From: Chitinophagaceae bacterium
GTDB taxonomy: Bacteria; Bacteroidota; Bacteroidia; Chitinophagales; Chitinophagaceae
Direction: 5' to 3'
NCBI GenBank assembly: GCA_947371755.1
Contig: CANBQT010000002.1
Span: 106,110-170,109 of the forward strand
Length of the DNA: 64,000 nt
The stretch's first letter is position 1. The number at the start of each line of letters is the position of its first letter. The notes under the pieces were generated by a model. It saw nothing but the letters and a program-made list of their open reading frames with translations, was not told where the DNA came from and made no database searches. This document shows, in pieces, positions 1 through 9,407 of this stretch. The position numbers and the translations under genes were made by a program.

Positions 1-1
1 T

Positions 2-229
2 AAGGATCGTAAAAACTGTATGTGTACAGCAATGTTGTATGATCCTGCAGATCATTTTAAGCCAGAAGAAACTGCAGAAGAATTCAAACAAAATTCAAAA
101 TTATACGAACGTTTTATGAAAATAAAACAAAGTAAACTGTTGGGCATATTCAGAAAGAAAGAAGTAGGAAAAGGAGGTGGAAGCAGCATCAAACAAAAAT
201 CATTCTTCCACAATCTCTTTAGCTTTTAA
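2..229 (+). CDS. GNAT-family N-acyltransferase, C-terminal fragment
   Basis: The reading frame is open at the left edge, so only the last 75 residues are seen. They carry a Cys-rich stretch (KNCMCTAMLYDP) followed by a charged tail ending 29 bp before argG. From memory of the family, this tail resembles the C-terminus of the GNAT acyltransferase that precedes argG in many Bacteroidota, where it is thought to supply the first acylation of glutamate. The catalytic acetyl-CoA fold is outside the window, so the assignment rests on the tail and on its place at the head of the arginine cluster. The ATG at position 20 is internal, not the true start. Confidence 0.5.
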   Translation, partial: KDRKNCMCTAMLYDPADHFKPEETAEEFKQNSKLYERFMKIKQSKLLGIFRKKEVGKGGGSSIKQKSFFHNLFSF

Positions 230-258
230 ATTTTCTTTTACTTTTTAATTTTTCAAAT

Positions 259-1458
259 ATGAGTGAATCAAAGAAAGTTGTTTTAGGTTTCAGTGGCGGA
301 TTAGACACAACTTATTGCGTTAAATACCTAAGCGAAGACAAAGGTTACGAAGTACATTCTATTATTGTAAATACAGGTGGTTTTACCGAAGAAGAACTAA
401 AACAAATTGAACAGCATGCATATAGTTTGGGTGTTAAAACCCATACAACAATCAATGCGGTAAAATCATATTACGATAGCATTATCAAGTTTTTGATCTT
501 TGGAAATGTTTTAAAAAATAATACCTACCCATTAAGTGTAAGCGCAGAAAGATTGAGTCAGGCATTACATATTGCTGAACATGCAAAAAAATTGAATGCC
601 GACGCTGTTGCTCATGGGAGTACCGGAGCTGGTAACGACCAGGTAAGATTTGATATGATCTTTCATATAATGATCCCTGGTGTAGAAATCATCACCCCCA
701 TTCGTGATTTGAAATTGAGCAGAGAAGCTGAGATCACGTATCTTAAAGCTAAGGGTGTAAATATGAATTTCGAAAAATCAATGTATTCTATCAACAAAGG
801 TTTGTGGGGTACCAGTGTAGGAGGAAAAGAAACATTGAATTCCAAAGGCATCTTACCAGAAGAAGCATGGCCTACCCAGGTTACAGCTACTGCCAGCAGA
901 GAAGTAAAATTACATTTCGAAAAAGGAGAATTAAACGGGGTTGACGATCTAAATTTCTCTCATCCTTCCGAAGCTATTCAATACTTACAAAGTATTGCTG
1001 GAACTTATGGACTTGGAAGAGATATTCATGTAGGAGACACTATCATTGGCATAAAAGGCCGTGTTGGCTTTGAAGCAGCTGCTCCAATGGTAATCTTAAA
1101 AGCGCATCATGCATTAGAAAAACATGTTTTAACGAAATGGCAATTAGGTTGGAAAGACCAATTAGCACAATTTTACGGGAACTGGTTACATGAGGGACAA
1201 ATTTTAGATCCTGTGATGCGCGATATTGAAGCCTTTTTAACACATAGTCAGGAAAACGTTACCGGAGATGTTTATGTACAATTATTGCCTTACCGTTTCC
1301 ATGTAATAGGTATCGAGTCAGCCTTTGATCTGATGAATAGTAAATTTGGCAAATACGGTGAAATGAATACTGGATTTACTGGCGAGGATGTAAGAGGCTT
1401 TAGTAAAATTTTTGGTAACCAAATTTCAATCTGGCATAAAGTGAATCAAAGTTCTTAA
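259..1458 (+). CDS. argG: Argininosuccinate synthase
   Basis: This cytosolic enzyme joins citrulline and aspartate using ATP to give argininosuccinate. The N-terminal ATP-pyrophosphatase loop is present as SGGLDT at residues 12-17, and the 399-residue length fits the family. It lies 29 bp after the acyltransferase fragment and 21 bp before argC, so it is probably co-transcribed with the whole arginine cluster. The start is preceded by an AT-rich TTTTACTTTTTAATTTTT tract that recurs elsewhere in the window. Assignment is secure from the motif and from the complete pathway around it. Confidence 0.96.
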   Translation: MSESKKVVLGFSGGLDTTYCVKYLSEDKGYEVHSIIVNTGGFTEEELKQIEQHAYSLGVKTHTTINAVKSYYDSIIKFLIFGNVLKNNTYPLSVSAERLSQALHIAEHAKKLNADAVAHGSTGAGNDQVRFDMIFHIMIPGVEIITPIRDLKLSREAEITYLKAKGVNMNFEKSMYSINKGLWGTSVGGKETLNSKGILPEEAWPTQVTATASREVKLHFEKGELNGVDDLNFSHPSEAIQYLQSIAGTYGLGRDIHVGDTIIGIKGRVGFEAAAPMVILKAHHALEKHVLTKWQLGWKDQLAQFYGNWLHEGQILDPVMRDIEAFLTHSQENVTGDVYVQLLPYRFHVIGIESAFDLMNSKFGKYGEMNTGFTGEDVRGFSKIFGNQISIWHKVNQSS

Positions 1459-1479
1459 TAACCAGACAAACTATTTCAG

Positions 1480-2490
1480 ATGACAAAAACTGCGAATTCA
1501 AATAAAAAGATACAGGTTGGCATTGTAGGTGGAGCCGGGTATACTGGTGGTGAACTAATTCGCTTATTGATCAACCATCCGAACGTTGATATTCGCTTTG
1601 TTCATAGTAAAAGTAATGCTGGCAACCCTTTATATAAGGTTCACAATGATCTTTTTGGAGAAACGAATTTGATTTTTGCAGAACATTTAGAACAAGACAT
1701 TGATGTTTTATTCCTTTGTGTTGGACATGGTGATGCAAAAAAATTCCTTTCCGAAAATAGTGTGGCCTCGCATATCAGAATTATCGATCTTTCTCAAGAC
1801 TTTAGATTAAATGTAAATAATGTTAATTCTGGTCGTGCCTTTATTTATGGTTTACCAGAACTAAACAAAAAAGAAATCAGCACAGCTCAAAATATCGCTA
1901 ACCCTGGCTGTTTTGCAACTGCCATTCAATTGGGATTGATTCCTCTTGCTACTGCAGGTATTTTGGAAGACGTATATACAACAGGGATTACAGGATCAAC
2001 CGGTGCGGGTCAGGGTTTAAGCAGCACCTCACATTTTAGCTGGCGTTCTAACAATATTTCAGCCTATAAAACTTTACATCACCAACACTTAAACGAGATT
2101 GGCGAATCATTACAACAAGCATCAGGAAATAATTTAAACACGAAAGACTTGATTCACTTTGTACCTTGGAGAGGTGATTTTACAAGAGGCATCTATACAA
2201 GTAGCGTTACAAAGTCTGTTCTGAGTTTAGAAGATGTAAAAAAAATCTATCAGGAATTTTATGCGGATGCCGCTTTTACTCATGTAAGTGATTCCATGAT
2301 CGATTTGAAACAAGTGGTGAATACCAATAAATGTTTGATTCATATTGAAAAACAAGGTGATAAAATCGCGATTCACACTGCGATTGATAATTTATTGAAA
2401 GGTGCATCTGGACAAGCTGTACAGAATATGAATATCCTATTTGGTTTGAATGAAGTTTCAGGATTGCGACTTAAGGCAAACTATTTCTAG
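1480..2490 (+). CDS. argC: N-acyl-gamma-glutamyl-phosphate reductase
   Basis: ArgC reduces the acyl-glutamyl phosphate made by ArgB to the semialdehyde with NADPH. A Rossmann glycine motif (GIVGGAGYTGGEL) is near residues 14-26, and the catalytic cysteine is Cys144 in NPGCFATA. At 336 residues it is of normal length. It follows argG by 21 bp and precedes argD by about 60 bp from the chosen argD start. If the carbamoyltransferase of this cluster is a succinylornithine enzyme, the substrate here would be the N-succinyl rather than the N-acetyl form; that is inference. Confidence 0.95.
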   Translation: MTKTANSNKKIQVGIVGGAGYTGGELIRLLINHPNVDIRFVHSKSNAGNPLYKVHNDLFGETNLIFAEHLEQDIDVLFLCVGHGDAKKFLSENSVASHIRIIDLSQDFRLNVNNVNSGRAFIYGLPELNKKEISTAQNIANPGCFATAIQLGLIPLATAGILEDVYTTGITGSTGAGQGLSSTSHFSWRSNNISAYKTLHHQHLNEIGESLQQASGNNLNTKDLIHFVPWRGDFTRGIYTSSVTKSVLSLEDVKKIYQEFYADAAFTHVSDSMIDLKQVVNTNKCLIHIEKQGDKIAIHTAIDNLLKGASGQAVQNMNILFGLNEVSGLRLKANYF

Positions 2491-2550
2491 CAAGAACATG
2501 GTTTGCCCAGATCAAAGACGAAACTGATTTTATATTCTAAAAAAAACAAC

Positions 2551-3681
2551 ATGAAACTTTTCGACGTATACCCTATCAATAATATCACCATAACTAAAGC
2601 ACTCGGCTCTTATGTTTGGGATAACCAAGGTCAGGAATATCTGGATCTTTATGGTGGACATGCTGTCATCTCTATTGGTCACACACATCCACATTATGTA
2701 AAGCGTTTAACCGATCAGTTAAACAAACTCGGTTTTTATTCCAACTCCATTAAAATACCCATTCAAGAAGAATTAGCCACTAAATTAGGTGACCTCAGTG
2801 GCAAGGAAGACTACCAGCTCTTTCTTTGCAATAGTGGCGCAGAAGCAAATGAAAATGCCCTTAAAGCTGCTTCCTTTTATAACGGACGTAAAAAAATAGT
2901 ATCATTTACAAAAGCTTTTCACGGAAGAACTTCATTGGCAGTTGCTGTTACAGACAATCCAAATATTGTTGCGCCAGTAAACCAAACAGACAATGTTGTT
3001 TTTCTTCCTTTTAATAATTCCGAGGCATTAAAGGCATATTTTGATGCTAATGGAAATGAAGTCTCTTCAGTAATCATAGAAGGTATTCAGGGTGTGGGTG
3101 GAATTAATGTAGCGAGCAATGAATTTTTACAAACAATTCGTTCTTTGTGCGACCAATACAATGCTGTATTCATTGCAGATAGTGTTCAATGTGGTTATGG
3201 AAGAACTGGCAAGTTTTATGCGCACGATCATAGTGGTATTCAAGCCGACATCTATTCAATGGCGAAGGGTATGGGAAATGGTTTTCCTGTAGCGGGCATT
3301 TCTATTTCTCCAAAGATTCACTCAAAGCATTATATGTTAGGTACCACTTTTGGCGGAAATCACCTGGCATGTGCAGCTGCATTAGCAGTTTTAGAAATTA
3401 TGGAACAGGATGCTTTGATGGCAAATGCAGCCAAGATCGGTGATTATCTGATACATGAATTAAAAGGATTACCTAATATCAATGAAATTCGTGGAAGAGG
3501 TTTGATGATTGGAATTGATCTTCAAGAAGATAAAAAAGAAGTGAAGAAAAACTTATTATTTAAACATCATATTTTCACAGGAGAAGCTAAACCTAATGTA
3601 ATTCGTTTATTGCCTGCATTAAACATTACACAAAAAGAAGCCGATCTGTTTTTAGAGGCCTTAGCAATCGAACTTAAATAA
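2551..3681 (+). CDS. argD: N-acylornithine aminotransferase
   Basis: This PLP-dependent class-III aminotransferase converts the acyl-glutamate semialdehyde to acylornithine using glutamate. Seen are NSGAEANENALK at residues 94-105 and the PLP lysine Lys239 in YSMAKGMGNG. The PLP-ring aspartate is Asp210 in ADSVQ. An in-frame ATG lies 48 bp upstream at 2503, but the family usually begins directly with the KLFDVYP-like segment, so the internal ATG was chosen. It gives 376 residues. Downstream, argF' follows after 24 bp. Confidence 0.94.
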   Translation: MKLFDVYPINNITITKALGSYVWDNQGQEYLDLYGGHAVISIGHTHPHYVKRLTDQLNKLGFYSNSIKIPIQEELATKLGDLSGKEDYQLFLCNSGAEANENALKAASFYNGRKKIVSFTKAFHGRTSLAVAVTDNPNIVAPVNQTDNVVFLPFNNSEALKAYFDANGNEVSSVIIEGIQGVGGINVASNEFLQTIRSLCDQYNAVFIADSVQCGYGRTGKFYAHDHSGIQADIYSMAKGMGNGFPVAGISISPKIHSKHYMLGTTFGGNHLACAAALAVLEIMEQDALMANAAKIGDYLIHELKGLPNINEIRGRGLMIGIDLQEDKKEVKKNLLFKHHIFTGEAKPNVIRLLPALNITQKEADLFLEALAIELK

Positions 3682-3705
3682 AACATCCCATTAACAGAAC
3701 TGCTC

Positions 3706-4677
3706 ATGCAAAATTTTATTTCTGTACATGATGTAACTGATATCAATGCTCTTGTAAAAAAAGCATTAGACTATAAAGCCAATCCTTTCAAAGATCGTCT
3801 CTTAGGTGAAGACAAAAGAATTGGCCTGCTTTTTCTGAATCCAAGTTTACGAACAAGATTAAGTACACAGGTAGCAGCAAAGAACCTGGGTATGGAGGCT
3901 ATTGTATTTAACGTTGATAAAGAAGGCTGGGCACTTGAGTTTGAAGAAGGAGCTATCATGAGTGGCAATACAGTAGAACACGTTAAAGATGCTGCTCCGA
4001 TATTAGGACAGTATTTTGACATACTATGCATCAGAACATTTCCCGGACTTAAGAATAGAGAAGATGATTACAGTGAAATGTATATCAATCAATTCATCAA
4101 ATATGCAGGCGTACCTGTAATAAGTTTGGAAAGTGCTACACTTCATCCCCTTCAATCTTTCACAGATATTATCACCATACAAGAAAGTTGGAATAAGACC
4201 AATGTTACCAGAAAGCCGAAAATTGTTTTATCATGGGCTCCTCATATAAAACCATTACCTCAATGTGTATCTAATTCATTTGCACAATGGGTAAACGCCT
4301 GGGGTGAAGCCGATTTTGTAATTACTCATCCTGAAGGTTATGAATTGGCAGAAAAGTTTACAAAAGGAGCTACCATTAGTCATAACCAAGATGCCGCATT
4401 AGAAGGTGCTGATTTTGTTTATGTAAAAAACTGGAGCACTTATACCGACTATGGCAAGGTTTATGTGAATGATCCAAAGTGGATGCTTACAAACGAAAAA
4501 CTTAAAGTATCCAACCAAGCTAAAGTGATGCACTGTTTACCCGTTAGAAGAAATATTGAATTAAGTGATGAGATTTTAGACGGACCGCATAGCCTGGTAA
4601 CACAAGAAGCAGGTAACCGTGTATGGGCTGCACAAACAGTTATTGCTGAGATCCTATTAAGTACTCATAAAAAGTAA
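3706..4677 (+). CDS. argF': N-acylornithine carbamoyltransferase (probably succinylornithine type)
   Basis: This enzyme transfers carbamoyl from carbamoyl phosphate to an N-acylated ornithine. The carbamoyl-phosphate loop reads SLRTR (47-51) in place of the STRT of ordinary ornithine carbamoyltransferase. HPLQ (147-150) and HCLP (276-279) are intact. Published mutagenesis showed that one position, Glu92 in the Xanthomonas campestris acetylornithine enzyme and Pro90 in the Bacteroides fragilis succinylornithine enzyme, sets acyl specificity, and that E92V gives succinyl activity. Here the matching residue is Val90 (NTVEH). Succinylornithine is therefore the predicted substrate, with an alignment done by eye. 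Confidence 0.88.
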   Translation: MQNFISVHDVTDINALVKKALDYKANPFKDRLLGEDKRIGLLFLNPSLRTRLSTQVAAKNLGMEAIVFNVDKEGWALEFEEGAIMSGNTVEHVKDAAPILGQYFDILCIRTFPGLKNREDDYSEMYINQFIKYAGVPVISLESATLHPLQSFTDIITIQESWNKTNVTRKPKIVLSWAPHIKPLPQCVSNSFAQWVNAWGEADFVITHPEGYELAEKFTKGATISHNQDAALEGADFVYVKNWSTYTDYGKVYVNDPKWMLTNEKLKVSNQAKVMHCLPVRRNIELSDEILDGPHSLVTQEAGNRVWAAQTVIAEILLSTHKK

Positions 4678-4686
4678 TCATATTTT

Positions 4687-5535
4687 ATGTCAATTCAACA
4701 ACAAATACATGATTCAGAAGCTGTAAAAAATATTACTGCAAAAGAAGCTTTGTTTGTTATTAAGATTGGTGGGAATATCATTGATGATGCAACTAAACTG
4801 CAAAATTTCTTACACCATTTCTCAGAAATACCCGGAAAAAAAATATTGATTCATGGTGGTGGCAAATTAGCTACACAATTGGCAAAAGATCTGGGCATTG
4901 AGCAGGAAATGGTTGAAGGAAGACGAATCACAGATGCTGCTACACTTAAAATTGTTACCATGGTGTACGCCGGCTATATCAATAAAAATATTGTGGCTCA
5001 ATTACAATCAAATGGGAGTAACGCAATTGGTTTTACAGGTGCAGATGCCAATCTTATTAGAGCACATAAAAGGCTTCCAAGTGCATCCAAAGGAATTGAT
5101 TATGGGTTTGTAGGAGACGTTGACGAAGTAAATACCGCTGCAATTGAACCATTGCTTTCGCAAAATATTTCAATTGTTATTGCTCCAATTACTCATGATG
5201 GTAAAGGGCAATTATTAAATACCAATGCAGACACAATTGCACAATCAATCGCAACAGCTATGGGGAGCAAATATGATGTTTCATTACTGTATTGCTTTGA
5301 AAAGAATGGGGTTTTACTGGATGCAAATGATGACAATAGTGTAATTGCAACTATCAATCCTTCTTACTTTATAAAACTAAAAGAAGAACAATTGATCTTT
5401 GCCGGGATGATTCCCAAACTTGAAAATGCGTTTGCAGCTTTGGAAAAAGGAGTTGGTAAGGTAATCATTGGAAAAGCAGAATCGATCCTGGATCTGGTGA
5501 AAGCTAAAGCTGGAACTACCATTCAAATAAATTAG
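4687..5535 (+). CDS. argB: N-acylglutamate kinase
   Basis: ArgB phosphorylates N-acylglutamate. The amino-acid-kinase glycine motifs are visible as KIGGNIID (26-33) and HGGGK (56-60), with the acyl-glutamate loop at RRITD (79-83) and a late NTNADTIAQ nucleotide segment. The protein is 282 residues, slightly longer than many ArgB because about 20 residues precede the first strand; there is no later in-frame ATG before the glycine loop, so the start is firm. It begins 9 bp after argF' and ends 41 bp before argE. Confidence 0.94.
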   Translation: MSIQQQIHDSEAVKNITAKEALFVIKIGGNIIDDATKLQNFLHHFSEIPGKKILIHGGGKLATQLAKDLGIEQEMVEGRRITDAATLKIVTMVYAGYINKNIVAQLQSNGSNAIGFTGADANLIRAHKRLPSASKGIDYGFVGDVDEVNTAAIEPLLSQNISIVIAPITHDGKGQLLNTNADTIAQSIATAMGSKYDVSLLYCFEKNGVLLDANDDNSVIATINPSYFIKLKEEQLIFAGMIPKLENAFAALEKGVGKVIIGKAESILDLVKAKAGTTIQIN

Positions 5536-5576
5536 ATCTTATCATTTTATCTGAATGGAACAAAATGTAATTTAAA

Positions 5577-6653
5577 ATGACAAACAGTAATACAATATCA
5601 AGTCTCACAGAAAACGCTATCAGCCTTTTAAAAGGTTTGATTGCAACTCCTTCCTTCAGCAAGGAAGAAGATAATACTGCGGATTTGATTGAGAATTTTT
5701 TACAATCAAAAGGAGTGAGCGCACATCGCTACCTGAATAATGTATGGGCTAAAAATAAACATTACGACCCGTCAAAGCCCACATTGTTATTGAACTCTCA
5801 TCACGATACTGTTAAACCCAATAAAGCTTATACATTAAACCCCTTTGAGCCAATTATTAAAGACGATAAGTTGTACGGACTTGGCAGTAATGATGCCGGT
5901 GGGTGTCTGGTTTCGTTGATTGCAGTGTTTTTATATTTCTATCAACAAGAAAATCTTACTTACAATTTGATACTTGCAGCAACTGCAGAAGAAGAAATTT
6001 CCGGGCACAATGGTGTTGAAATTTTATTGACCCGTATGCCTAAGATTGATTGTGGTATTGTAGGTGAACCAACATTGCTACAAATGGCTGTTGCCGAGAA
6101 AGGTCTACTAGTATTAGATTGTACTGCACATGGCAAACCCGGACACGCTGCTAGAGAAGAAGGCGATAATGCTATCTATAAAGCTGTGAAAGATATCCAA
6201 TGGTTTATCGACTATCGCTTTGACAGAGTTTCTGATTTACTAGGACCAATGAAAATGAGTGTTACTATCGTCAACGCAGGATCTCAGCATAATGTAGTTC
6301 CTCATGAATGTAAATTCACAACAGATGTACGTGTGAATGAACTGTATACATTTGAAGAAGTATTAGATACCATTAAAGCAAATACTACTTGCGATGTACA
6401 ACCTAGAAGCAGTAGGCTAAGATCTACATCTATTTCATTAGATCACCCATTGGTAAAAGCAGGGGTTAGTCTAGGACGAAATTATTATGGGTCTCCAACT
6501 ACTTCCGATAAAGCCTTAATGCCCTTCCCTACTTTGAAATTCGGACCAGGTGATTCTGCAAGGAGTCATTCTGCAGATGAATTTATTTGGATACACGAAA
6601 TAGGTGATGGCATTCAGATGTATGTCGATTTATTAAATCAAGTAATTGCTTAA
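5577..6653 (+). CDS. argE: M20-family deacylase, N-acylcitrulline/acylornithine deacetylase type
   Basis: This metallopeptidase-fold enzyme removes the N-acyl group in the linear arginine route. Metal ligands and catalytic residues are visible: HHD (75-77, ligand pair His75/Asp77), Asp106 in GSNDAGG, and Glu138-Glu140 in AEEE. A GEPT motif follows. Because the cluster has an acylornithine carbamoyltransferase rather than an ordinary one, the natural substrate should be N-acylcitrulline, not N-acetylornithine. No argJ is seen. The stop is 10 bp before argH. Confidence 0.9.
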   Translation: MTNSNTISSLTENAISLLKGLIATPSFSKEEDNTADLIENFLQSKGVSAHRYLNNVWAKNKHYDPSKPTLLLNSHHDTVKPNKAYTLNPFEPIIKDDKLYGLGSNDAGGCLVSLIAVFLYFYQQENLTYNLILAATAEEEISGHNGVEILLTRMPKIDCGIVGEPTLLQMAVAEKGLLVLDCTAHGKPGHAAREEGDNAIYKAVKDIQWFIDYRFDRVSDLLGPMKMSVTIVNAGSQHNVVPHECKFTTDVRVNELYTFEEVLDTIKANTTCDVQPRSSRLRSTSISLDHPLVKAGVSLGRNYYGSPTTSDKALMPFPTLKFGPGDSARSHSADEFIWIHEIGDGIQMYVDLLNQVIA

Positions 6654-6663
6654 ACCAAAACAC

Positions 6664-7998
6664 ATGAAACTCTGGCAAAAAAATACCACCGTATCAGCAG
6701 CAGTAGAAAAATTTACGGTAGGGAGGGATAAAGAATTCGACCTGATGCTAGCACCCTTTGATGTACTTGGAAATATTGCACATGCAAAAATGCTGGCTAC
6801 TGTTGGATTGCTTACCTATGAAGAATCAGAATCATTGGTTACAGAACTAAGATCAATTTTTTCAATGGCTGTTGCTGGAGAGTTAACCATTGGCGAATCG
6901 GTTGAAGACATCCATTCTCAAGTTGAATTTTTACTTACAAAGGCTTTGGGTGATACAGGAAAAAAGATCCATAGTGCCAGAAGTAGAAATGACCAGGTTT
7001 TAGTAGATATTAAATTATTTCTGAGAAGTGAAATTGAAGAACTTGTAAATGCTGTTAAACCTTTTTTTGAATTATTGATTACCCAAAGCGAAAAGTATGC
7101 ATCTCATTTACTCCCAGGGTACACTCACCTTCAATTAGCCATGCCGTCATCATTTGGATTATGGTTTGGTGCATATGCAGAAAGTTTGGTGGATGATCTT
7201 ATTACTTTGCAAAGTGCCTATCAGGTAGTAAACAAAAACCCATTAGGATCAGCAGCAGGATATGGTTCTTCTTTCCCTATCAATAGAACTTTGACAACCA
7301 AATTATTAGGTTTTGCCGACCTGAACTATAACGTGGTATACGCGCAAATGGGAAGAGGAAAGGCAGAAAGGATAACCGCACAAGCAATGGCTAACTTGGC
7401 TGAAACATTAGCCAGACTAAGTATGGACATGTGCCTTTACTTAAATCAGAATTTCGATTTTGTTAGTTTTCCTGCTGAGCTTACAACAGGATCCAGCATC
7501 ATGCCTCACAAAAAAAATCCGGATGTATTTGAATTAATACGATCACATTGCAATCGTATCAAAGCATTGCCAAACGAAATAAGTATGATGACCACCAATC
7601 TTCCCTCTGGTTATCATCGTGATCTGCAATTATTAAAAGAGCACTTATTTCCGGCTTTTCAAAATTTAAAAGATTGTTTGTCAATGGCATCTTTGATGTT
7701 AGAAAACATCAGTGTCAAAGAAAATATCATGGCAGACACTAAATATAAATATGCCTTTAGTGTGGAAGCTGTGAATGCATTGGTATTAAATGGACTGCCA
7801 TTTAGAGATGCTTATAAAAAAGTAGGCTTGGATATTGAAACTGGAAACTTTGAAATAAGCAGTGAGGTTAATCATGTGCACGAAGGAACCATTGGTAATC
7901 TTTGCAATGATCAAATTCAAAAAATGATGCAGTCTGTTGTTATGAAATTTGAATTTGAAAAGGTACACCAGGCCATTGAACAATTAATTAAAGGATAG
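6664..7998 (+). CDS. argH: Argininosuccinate lyase
   Basis: ArgH cleaves argininosuccinate to arginine and fumarate, closing the pathway. The fumarase/lyase superfamily signature GSSIMPHKKNPD is at residues 276-287, and SARSRND is near 104-110. An ATG at 6646 would overlap the end of argE by 8 bp; the ATG at 6664 gives the usual N-terminus MKLWQK, so it was chosen (444 residues). It is the last gene of the arginine cluster. No clear intrinsic terminator follows it in the 69-bp gap before the FKBP gene. Confidence 0.95.
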   Translation: MKLWQKNTTVSAAVEKFTVGRDKEFDLMLAPFDVLGNIAHAKMLATVGLLTYEESESLVTELRSIFSMAVAGELTIGESVEDIHSQVEFLLTKALGDTGKKIHSARSRNDQVLVDIKLFLRSEIEELVNAVKPFFELLITQSEKYASHLLPGYTHLQLAMPSSFGLWFGAYAESLVDDLITLQSAYQVVNKNPLGSAAGYGSSFPINRTLTTKLLGFADLNYNVVYAQMGRGKAERITAQAMANLAETLARLSMDMCLYLNQNFDFVSFPAELTTGSSIMPHKKNPDVFELIRSHCNRIKALPNEISMMTTNLPSGYHRDLQLLKEHLFPAFQNLKDCLSMASLMLENISVKENIMADTKYKYAFSVEAVNALVLNGLPFRDAYKKVGLDIETGNFEISSEVNHVHEGTIGNLCNDQIQKMMQSVVMKFEFEKVHQAIEQLIKG

Positions 7999-8067
7999 TT
8001 TTTAACAAAGCCAAATTCGGGCTGCCGCATAAATCCCCTATTTTAGCATCCAAATTTAAATTAACGC

Positions 8068-8835
8068 ATGAAAAAAATCATTATAGCCTTATCGGCTTTC
8101 GTATTAACAAATGCTGCATTTGCACAAACAGGAACAAAGCCAAGTACTGCAACTAAACCAGCAACCACTAAAACTGCCACTTCAAAACCGGCTACTGGCT
8201 CAGTAAAACCCGCTGCCGTAACTGCTTCTCCTTTAAAAACAAATCGTGATAGTGCAAGTTATTCCTTAGGGGTTCGTATTGCACAAAATATCAAAGATCA
8301 AGGGTTTGACAAATTAGATCCGGCTCTCATTGAAAAAGGAATCAGCGATGTATTTAATGGTAAAGCAATTGCATTACCTGATGCTTTTTTAGATAAATGT
8401 ATTGGCGAATTTCAACAAAAAGCATCTGCTGAAAAAGCCTCAAAAGCAAAATCAGAGGGTCAGAAGTTCTTAGCAGAGAATGCAAAAAGAAAGGGAGTTG
8501 TAACTACTAAGAGTGGCTTGCAATATGAGGTAATTAAAACCGGAACTGATACAACCAAGCCAAAATTAAAAGACAAAGTAAAATGTCATTACCATGGCAC
8601 CCTAATCAATGGAAAAGTTTTTGACAGTTCAGTCGACAGAGGTGAACCAATTAGTTTTGCTGTAACTGGTGTTATTGCAGGATGGACAGAAGCCTTGCAA
8701 TTAATGACTGTTGGAAGTAAATGGAAATTATATATTCCTTCTGAATTAGCATATGGAGACCGTCAGATGGGCGCATCTATACCCCCAGGTTCTACACTAA
8801 TATTTGAAGTTGAAATCTTAGGTATTGAAAAATAA
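8068..8835 (+). CDS. Secreted FKBP-type peptidyl-prolyl isomerase
   Basis: A signal peptide of about 19 residues ending AAFAQ is followed by a low-complexity Thr/Ala/Lys/Pro linker (about 20-55). An FKBP_N-like helical dimerisation segment then covers roughly 60-145, and an FKBP catalytic domain lies at about 155-255. The domain shows VKCHYHGTLINGKVFDSS, a conserved Trp in AGWTEAL and AYGDR followed by IPPGSTLIFEVEI. The layout matches FkpA/Mip-type periplasmic chaperone-isomerases. A strong terminator follows, so it is probably monocistronic. Confidence 0.92.
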   Translation: MKKIIIALSAFVLTNAAFAQTGTKPSTATKPATTKTATSKPATGSVKPAAVTASPLKTNRDSASYSLGVRIAQNIKDQGFDKLDPALIEKGISDVFNGKAIALPDAFLDKCIGEFQQKASAEKASKAKSEGQKFLAENAKRKGVVTTKSGLQYEVIKTGTDTTKPKLKDKVKCHYHGTLINGKVFDSSVDRGEPISFAVTGVIAGWTEALQLMTVGSKWKLYIPSELAYGDRQMGASIPPGSTLIFEVEILGIEK

Positions 8836-8854
8836 AATAATAACTTTTTCTAAG

Positions 8855-8890
8855 CGCCCCGTTGTTTTAGTAACACGGGGCGTTTTTTTT
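8855..8890 (+). terminator. Intrinsic terminator after the FKBP gene
   Basis: CGCCCCGT (8855-8862) pairs with ACGGGGCG (8875-8882), an 8-bp GC-rich stem, followed directly by eight T residues (8883-8890). Confidence 0.93.
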
Positions 8891-8975
8891 ATAGTTCTAT
8901 AAAATGATTTTATACAGTAGCACTTTTTATTTTACCTATTTATTTTAGTACAGAGATTAATTATAAATATTCTGT

Positions 8976-9356
8976 ATGGAAGAAAATACCAAACTATGCC
9001 TTACCTGCAAAAAACCCATTAAAGGAAGAACAGATAAAAAATTCTGTGATGACTATTGCAGGAATAGCTACAACAATCAAATGCATGGAACTTGTAACAG
9101 TTATATGCGTCATATTAATCGACTACTCCACAAAAACAGGCGGATTCTTGCTGATTTATTACCTGCATCTGCCAATCAGATCAAAACCTCCTATGAAGAA
9201 TTATCGGAAAAGGGTTTTCTATTTAAATATTGTACACATCAGGTACCTAATAAAAAAGGCAATCCTTGTCATTTCTGTTATGATTATGGTTATAGGGCGA
9301 TCAGTGATTGGAGTTATATTGTTGTAAGAAGAAAAAATAAGCAAAGTTCTTCTTGA
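8976..9356 (+). CDS. Conserved small protein with N-terminal Cys zinc-ribbon-like motif
   Basis: This 126-residue protein is cytosolic and has no signal peptide. It opens with CLTCKKP and then KFCDDYC, a four-cysteine arrangement (Cys8, Cys11, Cys24, Cys28) typical of a small zinc knuckle. A later CTHQ and a CHFC pair near the C-terminus add more potential ligands. I know similar proteins as conserved hypotheticals in Bacteroidota, but no function is established. The position after a strong terminator suggests its own promoter; a TATTTTAG sequence lies about 30 bp upstream of the start. Confidence 0.75.
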   Translation: MEENTKLCLTCKKPIKGRTDKKFCDDYCRNSYNNQMHGTCNSYMRHINRLLHKNRRILADLLPASANQIKTSYEELSEKGFLFKYCTHQVPNKKGNPCHFCYDYGYRAISDWSYIVVRRKNKQSSS

Positions 9357-9383
9357 TTTTTAATGAGGGCGCTATGAATCCGC

Positions 9384-9391
9384 TATTTTTG
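9384..9391 (+). promoter_or_regulatory. Promoter -7 box for the M16-like gene
   Basis: TATTTTTG matches the Bacteroidota -7 consensus TAnnTTTG exactly and lies 16 bp before the start codon at 9408. No TTG -33 element was found at the usual 17-23 bp spacing. Confidence 0.5.
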
Positions 9392-9407
9392 TTCCCAATT
9401 CTCATAT

